A DNA stretch of 64,000 nt from Tachypleus tridentatus (taxonomy: Eukaryota > Arthropoda > Merostomata > Xiphosura > Limulidae), in the NCBI RefSeq assembly GCF_004210375.1, contig NC_134834.1, positions 10,091,857 through 10,155,856 on the forward strand, read 5' to 3'. Below the pieces are notes generated by a model. It was not told where the DNA came from and did not search any database. It saw nothing but the letters and a program-made list of their open reading frames with translations. Each line of letters begins with the position of its first letter. Position 1 is the stretch's first letter. Shown here one piece after another: positions 49,416 to 61,552 of this stretch. A program made the position numbers and the translations under genes.

Positions 49416-50639
49416 GTAAGTGTTAATATATCTGCTAATCAGTTAAAAATAACCACTCTGACATTTTAATGTAATCAAAATTGTATCTGGTTAAGCATAC
49501 TCTATGGTTATTTGAATTTTTAAGAATGGTCTTAATCACAAACATTAGAGGGCTAATTTTTAACTATGGATGATAGAGCAGTCACTAGGCATTATGTAAT
49601 ACCTCTCAGAATTGATGCTAAGCTAAGAAAATCAAAATTTTGAGTGACACAATTTTCTTTATATCATGATTCATGGCACAACTTATGTTTCACTGTCAAA
49701 CATGGTCTAACTGTTGGTCTGTAGGTCCATGATTTGAATCCTACTACACAATAATTACACTCTACACTTTGAGATTGTTGGTGGTTTATAACTATTCACT
49801 GAGACAAGAGTAGCCCAGAAGTTAAACTTACTCTGTGGTCATTTGGATTATAACTATTCACTGAGACAAGAGTAGCCCACAAGTTAAACTTACTCTGTGG
49901 TCATTTGGATTATAACTATTCACTGAGACAAGAGTAGCCCACAAGTTAAACTTACTCTGTGGTCATTTGGATTATAACTATTCACTGAGACAAGAGTAGC
50001 CCACAAGTTAAACTTACTCTGTGGTCATTTGGAGTTTTAAAAAGGATTACCTAGTGGTTTTAACTCTTTATTCCCACTGGTTTATTAGTTATAAGCAGCT
50101 AGTACAAGTAGTCATTACGTAGTTCTGTGTGAATACCTGAAACACAGCTTAGAATCCACATGTTTCAACAGTATTGAAGGTTTATAAAATTAGAACTGTT
50201 ATAAGACGATTAGTATCTTATTGATTACATTCTAATTTTTATGTTTTTAATGCACAAAACAAAATCGATCATTACACAGTGTTTGCACTGTGCATAATTA
50301 TCAGAAGAGATAATTATGAATAATTGAATGTTTAGAAGCGGAACATGACGTCAAGAGAAGAATATGCAATTATATGGTCAACTATTTGTTGGGTTCATGA
50401 TTGAAAACATGTGTCCGAAGTCTTTCTGTTAAAAAATTGTTTGCTTTCATTAAATACGAATGAAATGCTATTGAATTAGCACAGGCTAATATTTTTGTCT
50501 CCAATGTAATTGGTTGAATTCATTCTTTAAAAGAACACCTAAAACCAATAAGAGTAATACTTGAAAATTTACAGCAGAACTAAAAAGAAAACCTTTTGCA
50601 TGACGAATGTTGATGCAGTGTTTTTTATAACTTTTACAG
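49416..50639 (+). other. HEI10 intron 6
   Basis: 1.2 kb. Holds a four-copy 62-bp array (49787-50035) and otherwise AT-rich DNA ending in taacttttacag. Confidence 0.65.
49787..50035. repeat. 62-bp tandem array, four copies, derived from a SINE-like stretch
   Basis: Units begin tataactattcactgagaca and continue agagtagcccacaagttaaa, cttactctgtggtcatttgg. The actattcactgagacaagag-tagcccacaagtt part resembles the family A SINE body (actattcgttggtaaaagag-tagcccaagagtt), and a B-box-like gatttgaatcc lies just upstream at about 49730. Confidence 0.85.
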
Positions 50640-50708
50640 ATATCTTACGACCACAAGGGAACTGGATGGGTGACTACAACAGAAATAACTGTGTACAGCA
50701 GGCAGAAA
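50640..50708 (+). CDS. CCNB1IP1: HEI10 coding exon 7
   Basis: Between ttttacag and GTATGT: the first two bases finish an Asp codon, then ILRPQGNWMGDYNRNNCVQQ AE. Phase 1 to phase 1, consistent with exons 6 and 8. This tail region is poorly conserved in HEI10, so the call rests on splice signals and phase. Confidence 0.7.
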
Positions 50709-53279
50709 GTATGTAACTAACAAATTACAGGAACTCACTTTCGTTGTTATCAACTCATCCTATTTTTTGAAGTCTCAAGTAATCTGAGCTATCAGATAGA
50801 TGTGTAATATTTTATTTTTTGTGCATGCTTACCAATGTTTCAAAGCAGTTACAAATTAAAAAGAAATAACGTATCTGACATAAAGAAGACGGGTAATATA
50901 AGTGTTGATCAAAAGAAAACTTCATTATTCTATAACCCTATCAGTTTATCCTTTCCCTGTCAGAGACCAACTGTCAGTAAGTAGTTATTACTTTATTATG
51001 TGTTCTGGTCAGTAAGTAGTTATTACTTTATTATGTGTTCTGGTCAGTAAGTAGTTATTACTTTATTATGTGTTCTGGTCAGTAAGTAGTTATTACTTTA
51101 TTATGTGTTCTGGTCAGTAAGTGGTTATTACTTTATTATGTGTTCTGGTCAGTAAGTGGTTATTACTTTATTATGTGTTCTGGTCAGTAAGTGGTTATTA
51201 CTTTATTATGTGTTCTGGTCAGTAAGTGGTTATTACTTTATTATGTGTTCTGGTCAGTAAGTGGTTATTACTTTATTATGTGTTCTGGTCAGTAAGTGGT
51301 TATTACTTTATTACCTGTCCTGGGCAATAGTAGTTCTGGTCAGTAAGTATTTATTCTTTTATTATGTGTCCTGGTCAATGAGTGGTTATTACTTTATTAT
51401 GTGTCCTGGTCAGTGAGTGGTTATTCCTTCAGTAAGTGTCCTGGTCAGTGAGTGGTTATTCCTTCAGTAAGTGTCCTGGTCAGTGAGGGGTTATTCCTTC
51501 AGTAAGTGTCCTGGTCAGTGAGGGGTTATTCCTTCAGTAAGTGTCCTGGTCAGTGAGTGGTTATTCCTTCATTACGTGTCCTGGTCAGTGAGTGGTTATT
51601 CCTTCATTACGTGTCCTGGTCAGTGAGTGGTTATTCCTTCATTACGTGTCCTGGTCAGTGAGTGGTTATTCCTTCATTACGTGTCCTGGTCAGTGAGTGG
51701 TTATTCTCTCATAACGTGTCCTGGTCAGTGAGTGGTTATTCCCTCATTACGTGTCCTGGTCAGTGAGTGTTTATTCCCTCATTACGTGTCCTGGTCAGTG
51801 AGTGTTTATTCCCTCATTACGTGTCCTGGTCAGTGAGTGTTTATTCCCTCATTACGTGTCCTGGTCAGTGAGTGTTTATTCCCTCATTACGTGTCCTGGT
51901 CAATAGTAGTTCTGGTCAGTAAGTGGTTATTACTTTATTACATGTCCTGGCCAATGAGTGGTTATTACTTTATTACGTGTCCTGGCCAATGAGTGGTTAT
52001 TACTTTATTACATGTCCTGGGCAATAGTAGTTCTGGTCAGTAAGTGGTTATTACTTTATTACATGTCCTGGCCAATGAGTGGTTATTACTTTATTACGTG
52101 TCCTGGCCAATGAGTGGTTATTACTTTATTACATGTCCTGGGCAATAGTAGTTCTGGTCAGTAAGTATTTATTCCTTTATTATGTATTCTGGTCAATGAG
52201 TGGTTAATACTTATGTATCCTGGTCAATGAGTGGTTAATACTTATATATCCTGGTCAATGAGTGGTTATTACTTATGTATCCTGGTCAATGAGTGGTTAT
52301 TACTTATGTATCCTGGTCAATGAGTGGTTATTACTTATGTATCCTGGTCAATGAGTGGTTATTACTTTATTACGTGTTCTGATCAATGAGTGGTTATTAC
52401 TTTATTACATGTCCTGGGCAATAGTAGTTCTGGTCAGTAAGTGGTTATTACTTTATTACGTGTCCTGGGCAATAGTAGTTCTGGTCAGTAAGTGGTTATT
52501 ACTTTATTACATGTCCTGGCCAATGAGTGGTTATTACTTTATTACGTGTCCTGGCCAATGAGTGGTTATTACTTTATTACATGTCCTGGGCAATAGTAGT
52601 TCTGGTCAGTAAGTATTTATTCCTTTATTATGTATTCTGGTCAATGAGTGGTTAATACTTGTGTATCCTGGTCAATGAGTGGTTAATACTTATATATCCT
52701 GGTCAATGAGTGGTTATTACTTATGTATCCTGGTCAATGAGTGGTTATTACTTATGTATCCTGGTCAATGAGTGGTTATTACTTATGTATCCTGGTCAAT
52801 GAGTGGTTATTACTTATGTATCCTGGTCAATGAGTGGTTATTACTTATGTATCCTGGTCAATGAGTGGTTATTACTTTATTACGTGTTCTGATCAATGAG
52901 TGGTTATTACTTTATTACATGTTCTGGTCAATAAGTGGTTATTACTTTATTACATGTCCTGGGCAATAGTAGTTCTGGTCAGTAAGTAGTTATTACTTTA
53001 TTACATGTCCTTGGCAATAGTAGTTCTGGTCAGTAAGTATTTATTCCTTTATTATGTGTTCTGCTCAGTAAGTAGTTATTACTTCATGTAAGTACCCCAG
53101 TCAGTTAGTGGTTATCACTTCATGTACGTACCCTGGTTAGTAAGTAGTTATCACCTGGAGTTAGTTCGGATACTATACCATCTAGCGAGGAACCAAGGGT
53201 GATCAAAACATATTAGTTCTGTTTCTGCACAGTTTGTCACGTATTGGTCATATCTGATAAAAAGTACCTTTCATTGTAG
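50709..53279 (+). other. HEI10 intron 7
   Basis: 2.6 kb, of which about 2.2 kb is a 35-bp minisatellite (50970-53155). Ends in acctttcattgtag. Confidence 0.75.
50970..53155. repeat. 35-bp minisatellite, about 62 units, in HEI10 intron 7
   Basis: Units read ggtcagtaagtggttattac, tttattatgtgttct, with types such as gtcctggtcagtgagtggtt attccttcattac and tatcctggtcaatgagtggt tattact. Types are clustered in runs, and a block with gttctggtcagtaagtattt at 52151 recurs at 52599 (448 bp). A 68-codon ORF at 52355 is just repeat. Confidence 0.93.
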
Positions 53280-53431
53280 GAGAATTTGTTCTGAGACCTG
53301 TTCACACACCTCACAACAACAGTAGAATTGATGGCTTACAATTGTCTTCACTTGGAAACCGTCTTGTGGAACTAGAAAACCAGCAGCAATTCATGTGTAT
53401 GAAACAACAGGGACATAAAATTAAACAGTAA
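53280..53431 (+). CDS. CCNB1IP1: HEI10 last coding exon (8)
   Basis: After ttcattgtag the first two bases finish an Arg codon, then EFVLRPVHTPHNNSRIDGLQ, LSSLGNRLVELENQQQFMCM, KQQGHKIKQ and TAA at 53429-53431. The EFVLRP start recalls the human DFQFRPF segment, and both proteins have Gln-rich, basic C-terminal ends. No clear AATAAA was found close downstream. Confidence 0.78.
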
Positions 53432-55920
53432 TGTTTAATTATTGTAGATCATTCTAACTTCTTTATTTGTGCACTTAAGTAGTTCAGTTTATTCAATGTC
53501 ATATATATATATATATATACATGGTTTATAAAACCCATGTTGTTTACACAGAAATACATGTTAGAATTTGTAAAGTTATTGATTTATATCAATTTTATTT
53601 TAAATGTAAAAGTCTCAGATGAAATAATTAATGAATCATTCTGTTTATGAATATTGAGGTGTTTTATTCACATATAATAATTTATCGTTCTTTTTTGACC
53701 CTCAAGTGTTAGTGTAAATTCTCTTTTCTTTAAAGTATGTAGTATTGAATGGAATATTTTATACGTTACTACAGTTAGATTCAAGGTTGGTCTGACATGC
53801 AAAAGATCTGAAGCCATAATTATGAAACATTGGTGTGGTTAAGTACATGCAGTACTGTGATTGCTTCAGTATATATAATATAGTTATAACAAATGCTCAA
53901 GTTCATTTGTAGCAACGTTTCCTCTATTAAGAAAGGACGAATATGTTCTTTATATTATGAAAAATGTGTTCATTCTTATTAACAGAACTTGTACCTTAAC
54001 TACCCGAAAATATTGCAAGTGCTTGTGTTGTCAGAGCTAAAACCAAGTGAAAACGTGACATCAAATTTGTTTGGTTGTGTTCTCACCATGAGATTGAGAG
54101 TACAGATGTTATCCCACCTAAACCCATTTAACAATGCTTATGTGATTGTCTACTAACCCTTATTAACAAAAATTAGCCATTTACAAATATTTATTATAAT
54201 GTTTAACACATGGTTCGTGTACTACGGATTACTAGTCACTTGTGTATTGGTTGTGATTTAACGTCAATGGGGCAAATAGCCTTAATGGTACAAGATTTAC
54301 ACATTGGCTATAAAGCAACATACGTTGTTTAGTTGAAAAAAAAATTATTTATTGGGAATACCAAGCTAAGATACATCACAGTTCTATGATGTTGGTTACA
54401 TTACATCACATCATGCTATATTCACTAGCAGTACAGTACACCAACATCTTGTAAAGCTACAGTATAAAATTGAGCACCTATAAGAAAAGGGAGATGTTAC
54501 AGTGGAAATGGAGCTACTGTTGAGCTTTCACAGACTTGTTATTTTCACTTTTCAAGAAATAAGCACAGAAAAGGATAAAATACGACATTAGAATATAACA
54601 CATTGTGTAGAATTACGGTGTTAATATGCTGTGATAAGTGTTTAGAATCACAAACTTCAAGGTAGAACACAGATTCCTCCTCTGAATTATTCAATCTGCG
54701 TGTCTTCTAACTACCATAAGAGATTACTTTTGAACGTAGCTTCAATATACCACAGCATGTTTACATCTTACAGAAAGGATATGTTAGAATTAAAATGTTG
54801 CTCACAATAAATAATTACTGACAGTGTAATTTTCCTCTTGCATATTATTAATCTAGGTTACCTGACCTCTTGTTCATTAATAATAGAAGTAACTCTTATC
54901 TAATAGTCACCTAGGTAACATGACTGTTTGTCGCTTGGGTCAGTGGTTCGTACTCTTTCCCAACTGAGCAGCAGCCAATTCTTATACAGTCGTCTCACTG
55001 ACAGCTTCTTACAATGTTGAATTTTTAAAATACTTTTAATTTACAATATAAAACAACATAGGTAAGTATATCTGTAAACACAAACTTTGTTTTCCAATTA
55101 TTTTGTGAAATATCTCCTTGTAGGTCTGTGATGAGGAATCAGTGATGTAGATTTTGATACAGTAGCTCTATATCCAATTCTTATTTAAAAAAAACAACTG
55201 CTTGTAGAATAAATATTTAATACATTAAGTCAGATAATAGTGAAAAATAATACCTAGTGTTATTGTAGAGACCTGCTTCTCACTGAAAACCTGAATAATT
55301 TATCTTGAATTTTCTCTTACCTTGATTAATATTAAACACATCTATGATTAGGTTCTTATCTTTTTCTTTTTTTTACCAAAAATCTCACGAAAAATTTTCA
55401 AACACGTACTTTTACACCATTGTTGATTTTGTATTAAGAAACAGCTTCCTAGTTCAGTAAGATAGATCAATCGCTTTATAAAAAGGTACGTCTAATTTCC
55501 TTATGAAAACCCACAAACGGTTAATAACACTGTAGGCATCTCTACATTTAATGGGTTGTATTCTAAGATAAATATACAAACTCAGGCACAACTTTGATAT
55601 ATACGTCCAGGGTTCGAGTGCTGTTACTTCTTTTATTCACAATTTAATATTAGTATCTCATCCTAAGATTTGGTTATTGGAAGCAAAACTGTACACTGGA
55701 ATTATACCTACTGTCTTATGATGCTACATTGCACAATGAACATTAAATCTGACAGTACTTGAAATTGAAACCATACACTAGTGTCAGTGTGTACCCTAAG
55801 AAGTTCTCTGTTCCAACAATATGATAGATTACTTTTGTTCGACAGCTGTGAGTGAAAATTATTGAGTATTGGCAGATATTTTGGTTGGTGCACATGACAT
55901 GATGATATTCAATAATGTGA
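53432..55920. other. 3' flank of HEI10 and intergenic DNA
   Basis: AT-rich, with an (AT)n tract near 53503-53520. No gene, RNA gene or transposon recognised. Confidence 0.4.
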
Positions 55921-58340
55921 AAATTTAAATCATACAAACTTATAAGAACAGTTGGATAGTGTGTGCAAACAACAGCACATAACAGTAATTACAGAGATTT
56001 AAATCATACAAACTTATAAGAACAGTTGGATAGTGTGTGAAAACAACAGTACATAACAGTAATTACAGAGATTAAAATCATACAAACTTATAAGAACAGT
56101 TGGATAGTGTGTGAAAACAACATCAGATAACCGTAATTACAGAGATTTAAATCATACAAACTTATAAGAACAGTTGGATAGTGTGTGAAAACAACATCAG
56201 ATAACAGTAAATACAGAGATTTAAACCATACAAACTTATAAGAACAGTTGGATAGTGTGTGAAAACAACATCAGATAACAGTAATTACAGAGATTTAAAT
56301 CATACAAACTTATAAGAACAGTTGGATAGTGTGTGAAAACAACATCAGATAACCGTAATTACAGAGATTTAAATCATACAAACTTATAAGAACAGTTGGA
56401 TAGTGTGTGAAAACAACAGCACATAACAGTAATTACAGAGATTTAAATCATACAAACTTATAAGAACAGTTGGATAGTGTGTGAAAACAACAGCACATAA
56501 CAGTAATTACAGAGATTTAAACCATACAAACTTATAAGAACAGTTGGATAGTGTATGAAAACAACAGCACATAACAGTAATTACAGAGATTTAAATCATA
56601 CAAACTTATAAGAACAGTTGGATAGTGTGTGAAAACAACAGCACATAACAGTAATTACAGAGATTTAAATCATACAAACTTATAAGAACAGTTGGATAGT
56701 GTGTGAAAACAACAGTACATAACAGTAATTACAGAGATTAAAATCATACAAACTTATAAGAACAGTTGGATAGTGTGTGAAAACAACAGTACGTAACAGT
56801 AATTACAGAGATTAAAATCATACAAACTTATAAGAACAGTTGGATAGTGTGTGAAAACAACAGTACATAACAGTAATTACAGAGATTAAAATCATACAAA
56901 CTTATAAGAACAGTTGGATAGTGTGTGAAAACAACAGTACATAACAGTAATTACAGAGATTTAAACCATACAAACTTATAAGAACAGTTGGATAGTATGT
57001 GAAAACAACAGCACATAACAGTAATTACAGAGATTTAAATCATACAAACTTATAAGAACAGTTGGATAGTGTGTGAAAACAACAGCAGATAACAGTAATT
57101 ACAGAGATTTAAATCATACAAACTTATAAGAACAGTTGGATAGTGTATGAAAACAACATCAGATAACAGTAATTACAGAGATTTAAATCATACAAACTTA
57201 TAAGAACAGTTGGATAGTGTATGAAAACAACATCAGATAACCGTAATTACAGAGATTTAAATCATACAAACTTATAAGAACAGTTGGATAGTGTATGAAA
57301 ACAACATCAGATAACAGTAATTACAGAGATTTAAATCATACAAACTTATAAGAACAGTTGGATAGTGTATGAAAACAACATCAGATAACAGTAATTACAG
57401 AGATTTAAACCATACAAACTTATAAGAACAGTTGGATAGTGTATGAAAACAACAGCACATAACAGTAATTACAGAGATTAAAATCATACAAACTTATAAG
57501 AACAGTTGGATAGTGTGTGAAAACAACAGCACATAACAGTAATTACAGAGATTTAAATCATACAAACTTATAAGAACAGTTGGATAGTGTGTGAAAACAA
57601 CAGTACATAACAGTAATTACAGAGATTTAAATCATACAAACTTATAAGAACAGTTGGATAGTGTGTGAAAACAACAGCACATAACAGTAATTACAGAGAT
57701 TTAAATCATACAAACTTATAAGAACAGTTGGATAGTGTGTGAAAACAACAGCACATAACAGTAATTACAGAGATTTAAATCATACAAACTTATAAGAACA
57801 GTTGGATAGTGTGTGAAAACAACATCAGATAACCGTAATTACAGAGATTTAAATCATACAAACTTATAAGAACAGTTGGATAGTATGTGAAAACAACAGC
57901 ACATAACAGTAATTACAGAGATTTAAATCATACAAACTTATAAGAACAGTTGGATAGTATGTGAAAACAACAGCACATAACAGTAATTACAGAGATTTAC
58001 ACCATACAAACTTATAAGAACAGTTGGATAGTATGTGAAAACAACAGCACATAACAGTAATTACAGAGATTTAAACCATACAAACTTATAAGAACAGTTG
58101 GATAGTGTGTGAAAACAACAGCACATAACAGTAATTACAGAGATTTAAATCATACAAACTTATAAGAACAGTTGGATAGTGTGTGAAAACAACAGCACAT
58201 AACAGTAATTACAGAGATTTAAATCATACAAACTTATAAGAACAGTTGGATAGTGTGTGAAAATAACATCAGATAACAGTAATTACAGAGATTTAAACCA
58301 TACAAACTTATAAGAACAGTTGGATAGTGTGTGAAAACAG
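55921..58340. repeat. 74-bp minisatellite, about 33 copies
   Basis: The unit reads gtaattacagagatttaaat, catacaaacttataagaaca, gttggatagtgtgtgaaaac, aacagcacataaca. Variable sites are tttaaat/ttaaaat/tttaaac, gtgtgtg/gtgtatg/gtatgtg and cagcacat/cagtacat/catcagat. It lies between the convergent ends of HEI10 and the minus-strand gene. Confidence 0.96.
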
Positions 58341-59648
58341 AAAGCTCGATTCTGGACAACACATTGAGTACAGATATATTACAAGATAATAATACGATTG
58401 TTGAGTTTGTAACCAAAATATTTGATATCATACTCAAAATAACATGATAATTACATATGAGGAAAAGTCAATCGGGAATATTGACATATCTTGTAGGATC
58501 CATCAGAGACAATGTCAAGATATTCTGACACATGTCAAAACAATTGTTTGGCAGTTTCAGTTAAATACCGATTAACATGTTTGTTTTTAACAGTTGGAAG
58601 TGTTCAGATGAAGGAATATATTTGCCTTCACTTTTGACAAACCTTTTATTTGGGTTCCTCTGCCACTTATTTTCCTCAATTCTGACAACACAATGTTTGT
58701 CTCCAACCCCTAATGTGAAATGCCTCTTCTTTTTTTTTTTTTAGCTATAGGTCTTTGGATGGTCAGTTAATATTCAGGGTTTGAATCCCCACACAGAAAA
58801 AGTGCAAACAGCCCATTGCACTAAAAAACATAGCACTAATATTTCTACTTAAATGGATACAATTACAAAAAACAGTTGTGCACTTCCATACATTTTACCA
58901 TCTAGAGTATAAAAGTAAGAAACAAAACTTACACTTAAAGCCACAGGTGTCAGCCTACAGAATTAGACAACTTAAGACTCTTTTTGAATGACTTTACCAT
59001 TTTCTGTTAACTGTTTTTGTAATGGTCATCAACCCAGAAAGAAGTCACAAACCTACAAGACACTTGCTCTAAGTAGGATATTTACCTACAATTTCTTGCA
59101 TCCACTATTTTGAAGAATAACCTTGGGTCGTGTTATTCCTTCTATAATTATACAAAACTGTAAAAGAATCTTAAACAATAATTTTATTTTTCAAACTAGA
59201 CTACAAGCAATCTGTCACTAAAGGATTTAATAAACTCACATGCATCCCATCACTTCCGAAGTAGTTGATATCTTGTCTAGTCTTACTGTAATCGTAGCAT
59301 GATGATTGATTTTAGGGGTAATTTATTCAGTGACAAAATATAGACATGTGTAAATTGTAAAAATAATCCCACAAAAGAGAAAGAGAAACACGTTTGATGA
59401 AGGGATGTGACAAAAATAAAAACGTTTATAGAGAATAACTGTGTAAACACATAATCTAAAACTGATTTTGTTGTTAAATTTTCACAGTTAAGTCATGTTA
59501 AGAGGTGAGCTTATGCAGAGATATATTGGTAGAATATATCACAATGGTCACAACTTTTTAAAAAAAAAGTTACTTGTTTGACTTGTATATTGAATAAAAC
59601 AATATTTAAGCTAAGCCATAAACACGTGAAAATGTAAAACCCATTGGT
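58341..59648. other. Intergenic / 3' UTR region of the minus-strand gene
   Basis: AT-rich. A weak SINE B remnant on the plus strand lies at about 58741-58820 (ggtttgaatccccacacaga, agcccattgcac). On the minus strand AATAAA occurs at 59322-59327, some 320 bp past the stop at 59649, a plausible polyadenylation signal. Confidence 0.4.
59322..59327 (-). promoter_or_regulatory. Candidate AATAAA polyadenylation signal of the minus-strand gene
   Basis: Plus-strand tttatt, 322 bp beyond the stop codon in the direction of transcription. Candidate only. Confidence 0.3.
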
Positions 59649-59819
59649 TTAAAGTGCAGTTCTTTCATCATAAACAACAATTGCCTCATTATCCACCAGC
59701 GAGTCGGTGTCTTTGTGAATGAAAGGTAAGATGAGAAAGGAGTTCTGACTCTTGGTCACTGCTATGGCTGCTGCACTGTCGTTTCTCATGCGGTTTTTCC
59801 TTTTCTTGCTGAAATTTAC
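59649..59819 (-). CDS. Last coding exon of an unidentified conserved gene, PDZ-ligand-like C terminus
   Basis: The minus-strand acceptor ggtttcag precedes VNFSKKRKNRMRNDSAAAIA, VTKSQNSFLILPFIHKDTDS, LVDNEAIVVYDERTAL and stop (56 residues, phase 0 start). The basic KKRKNR patch, acidic Ser/Asp-rich centre and terminal R-T-A-L (class I PDZ pattern, T/S-x-hydrophobic) suggest the cytoplasmic tail of a membrane or scaffold protein. I do not recognise the family. The phase matches the next exon upstream (60472-60614) exactly. Confidence 0.7.
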   Translation of the reverse strand, partial: VNFSKKRKNRMRNDSAAAIAVTKSQNSFLILPFIHKDTDSLVDNEAIVVYDERTAL

Positions 59820-60471
59820 CTGAAACCAAACAATTATTTGTTTTGTTTTCCTCGCAGAAAATTTCAGAGAATTTGACACGTGTATAAGAATTAGATATAA
59901 AAAGATCGGTAAACATTCCAAACAAGTTGTCTGTATAAAACAAAAAAATACTGTCAAGAAATTTGTCTCTTTAAATACGTTTTATCTGTTACTATCTATA
60001 ATTTTTTTCCATCTAAAACATCGGTCGTTGGCTCCAGAAATTCACCAACACATATTTTTACAAATGTTGATTTATGACATACATAACGTGCTGGATAGTG
60101 GAGTCGAAGTCTGTTTGTTTTTTGGCTATCTGTACTTGGTCCACCACTGGGGAATCAAACCTTGGATTTTAGAACTGTGAATCCCGTAACTTAGTGTTGA
60201 CCTGGAGTTAAAACAGCTCATTCAATAAGCTGACCTACTTACTTCTGTCCTTTGTTGTTGGTATACTTTATGAAGTAACATCAGTGTGTGTGTGTGTGTA
60301 ATGTTTAAATTGTATCGTTGAAACATACTTTACAATAATCTACTGTTTTGGGTTTCAGGCCTGTCAGTAAATAAAATATGCTGTCCCTGTAAAATGGTCT
60401 ATTCTGAAATTATTCTAGTTAAGAATCATCTTTTGTAAATAAACATTTACGATAGTAAAGTGGTATCTTAC
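59820..60471 (-). other. Intron of the minus-strand gene
   Basis: 650 bp, AT-rich. Contains a diverged SINE family B fragment (60111-60198: ctgtttgttttttggctatc, aatcaaaccttggattttag) and a (GT)8-like tract near 60287-60299. Confidence 0.55.
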
Positions 60472-60614
60472 TTTGGCATACAACTCATTAAGGTCATCTT
60501 CAGTTGAAAGTGGCCGAAGACGAGAATGTCCCCATGCTGGAAGGCTTCTAGTTTTCATTATTGTGTCAGGGGTCATTATGAACTGGTGAGTTAATCCATT
60601 TAGTTCATCTAATC
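60472..60614 (-). CDS. Penultimate coding exon of the unidentified minus-strand gene
   Basis: After tgaacttttacag, GA completes a codon, then LDELNGLTHQFIMTPDTIMK, TRSLPAWGHSRLRPLSTEDD, LNELYAK, and a GTAAGA donor. It is 143 nt (2 + 47 codons) and ends in phase 0, matching the last exon. The protein-like composition, splice sites on both sides and phase agreement support a real exon. Ser/Pro/Arg-rich and hydrophilic, consistent with an intracellular tail. Family not recognised. Confidence 0.72.
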
Positions 60615-61049
60615 CTGTAAAAGTTCATTGCAAAACTTTTTCTGTACATGGTATATTTAGTTTTTGTTTTACGTAAACAAACTGATAAGTTAATGGAAAT
60701 TATATTCTGCCTTATTCTCTAAGGAGATTAAGTTTTTTTGAGAATTTATTTCTGAACCAAAAACTCAGGACAGTTGCAAAGACTCCACTGGAGATTTTAA
60801 AGTTAGGTAGCACCGCTTAAAGAAATGTAGCTATGTATGTAAAAACAGTGAATACATTTATGAAATACATGTTATATTTTTCCTCTTGGAATGGATGGTT
60901 TACATTTAAATATGGTAGGAGTTTGCTTGTTTCTAAGGGTTATTAACTCAGCTGTATAGGAAGTTTTAAACTAGGACTAGACAGTGGGGAGGACCAAGAA
61001 AACTAAATGTAAAAAGGATGCAGAGAAAAGTCTAACATAAGAAATAAGT

Positions 61050-61543
61050 AAAGTAGTAGTTACAAGGACAAGACTAGTTGTTACCGTTGTGAAGTAGCAG
61101 TTACAAGGACAAGACTAGTTGTTACCGTTGTGAAGTAGCAGTTACAAGGACAGGACTAGTTGTTACCGTTGTGAAGTAGCAGTTACAAGGACAGGACTAG
61201 TTGTTACCGTTGTGAAGTAGCAGTTACAAGGACAGGACTAGTTGTTACCGTTGTGAAGTAGCAGTTACAAGGACAGGACTAGTTGTTACCATTGTGAAGT
61301 AGCAGTTACAAGGACAGGACTAGTTGTTACCGTTGTGAAGTAGCAGTTACAAGGACAGGACTAGTTGTTACCGTTGTGAAGTAGCAGTTACAAGGACAGG
61401 ACTAGTTGTTACCGTTGTGAAGTAGCAGTTACAAGGACAGGACTAGTTGTTACCGTTGTAAAGTAGCAGTTACAAGGACAGGACTAGTTGTTACCGTTGT
61501 AAAGTAGCAGTTACAAGGACAGGACTAGTTGTTACCGTTGTAA
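61050..61543. repeat. 41-bp minisatellite, 12 copies
   Basis: The unit reads gaagtagcagttacaaggac, aggactagttgttaccgttg, t. Copies are nearly identical (aagactag in the first two, ccattgt once, gtaaagtag in the last), so the expansion is recent. Confidence 0.95.
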
Positions 61544-61552
61544 TGTCAGAAA

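Larger units (their letters stand above)
27783..53431 (+). other. CCNB1IP1: HEI10/CCNB1IP1 gene, coding span of eight exons
   Basis: Eight small exons, joined by phase and by similarity to animal HEI10 (CCNB1IP1, as I remember it), give about 276 codons; the human protein has 277. Order: RING-type domain (exons 1-3), linker with a conserved MVLVGQKPE block (exon 4), coiled coil (exons 5-6), low-complexity tail (exons 7-8). HEI10 is a nuclear RING ligase that marks meiotic crossover sites on the synaptonemal complex. All junctions agree in phase except at exon 2, where two bases seem missing. Introns of 3.1, 0.24, 0.23, 16.0, 1.4, 1.2 and 2.6 kb carry transposons and tandem arrays. The gene is convergent with the minus-strand gene that ends at 59649. 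Confidence 0.88.
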
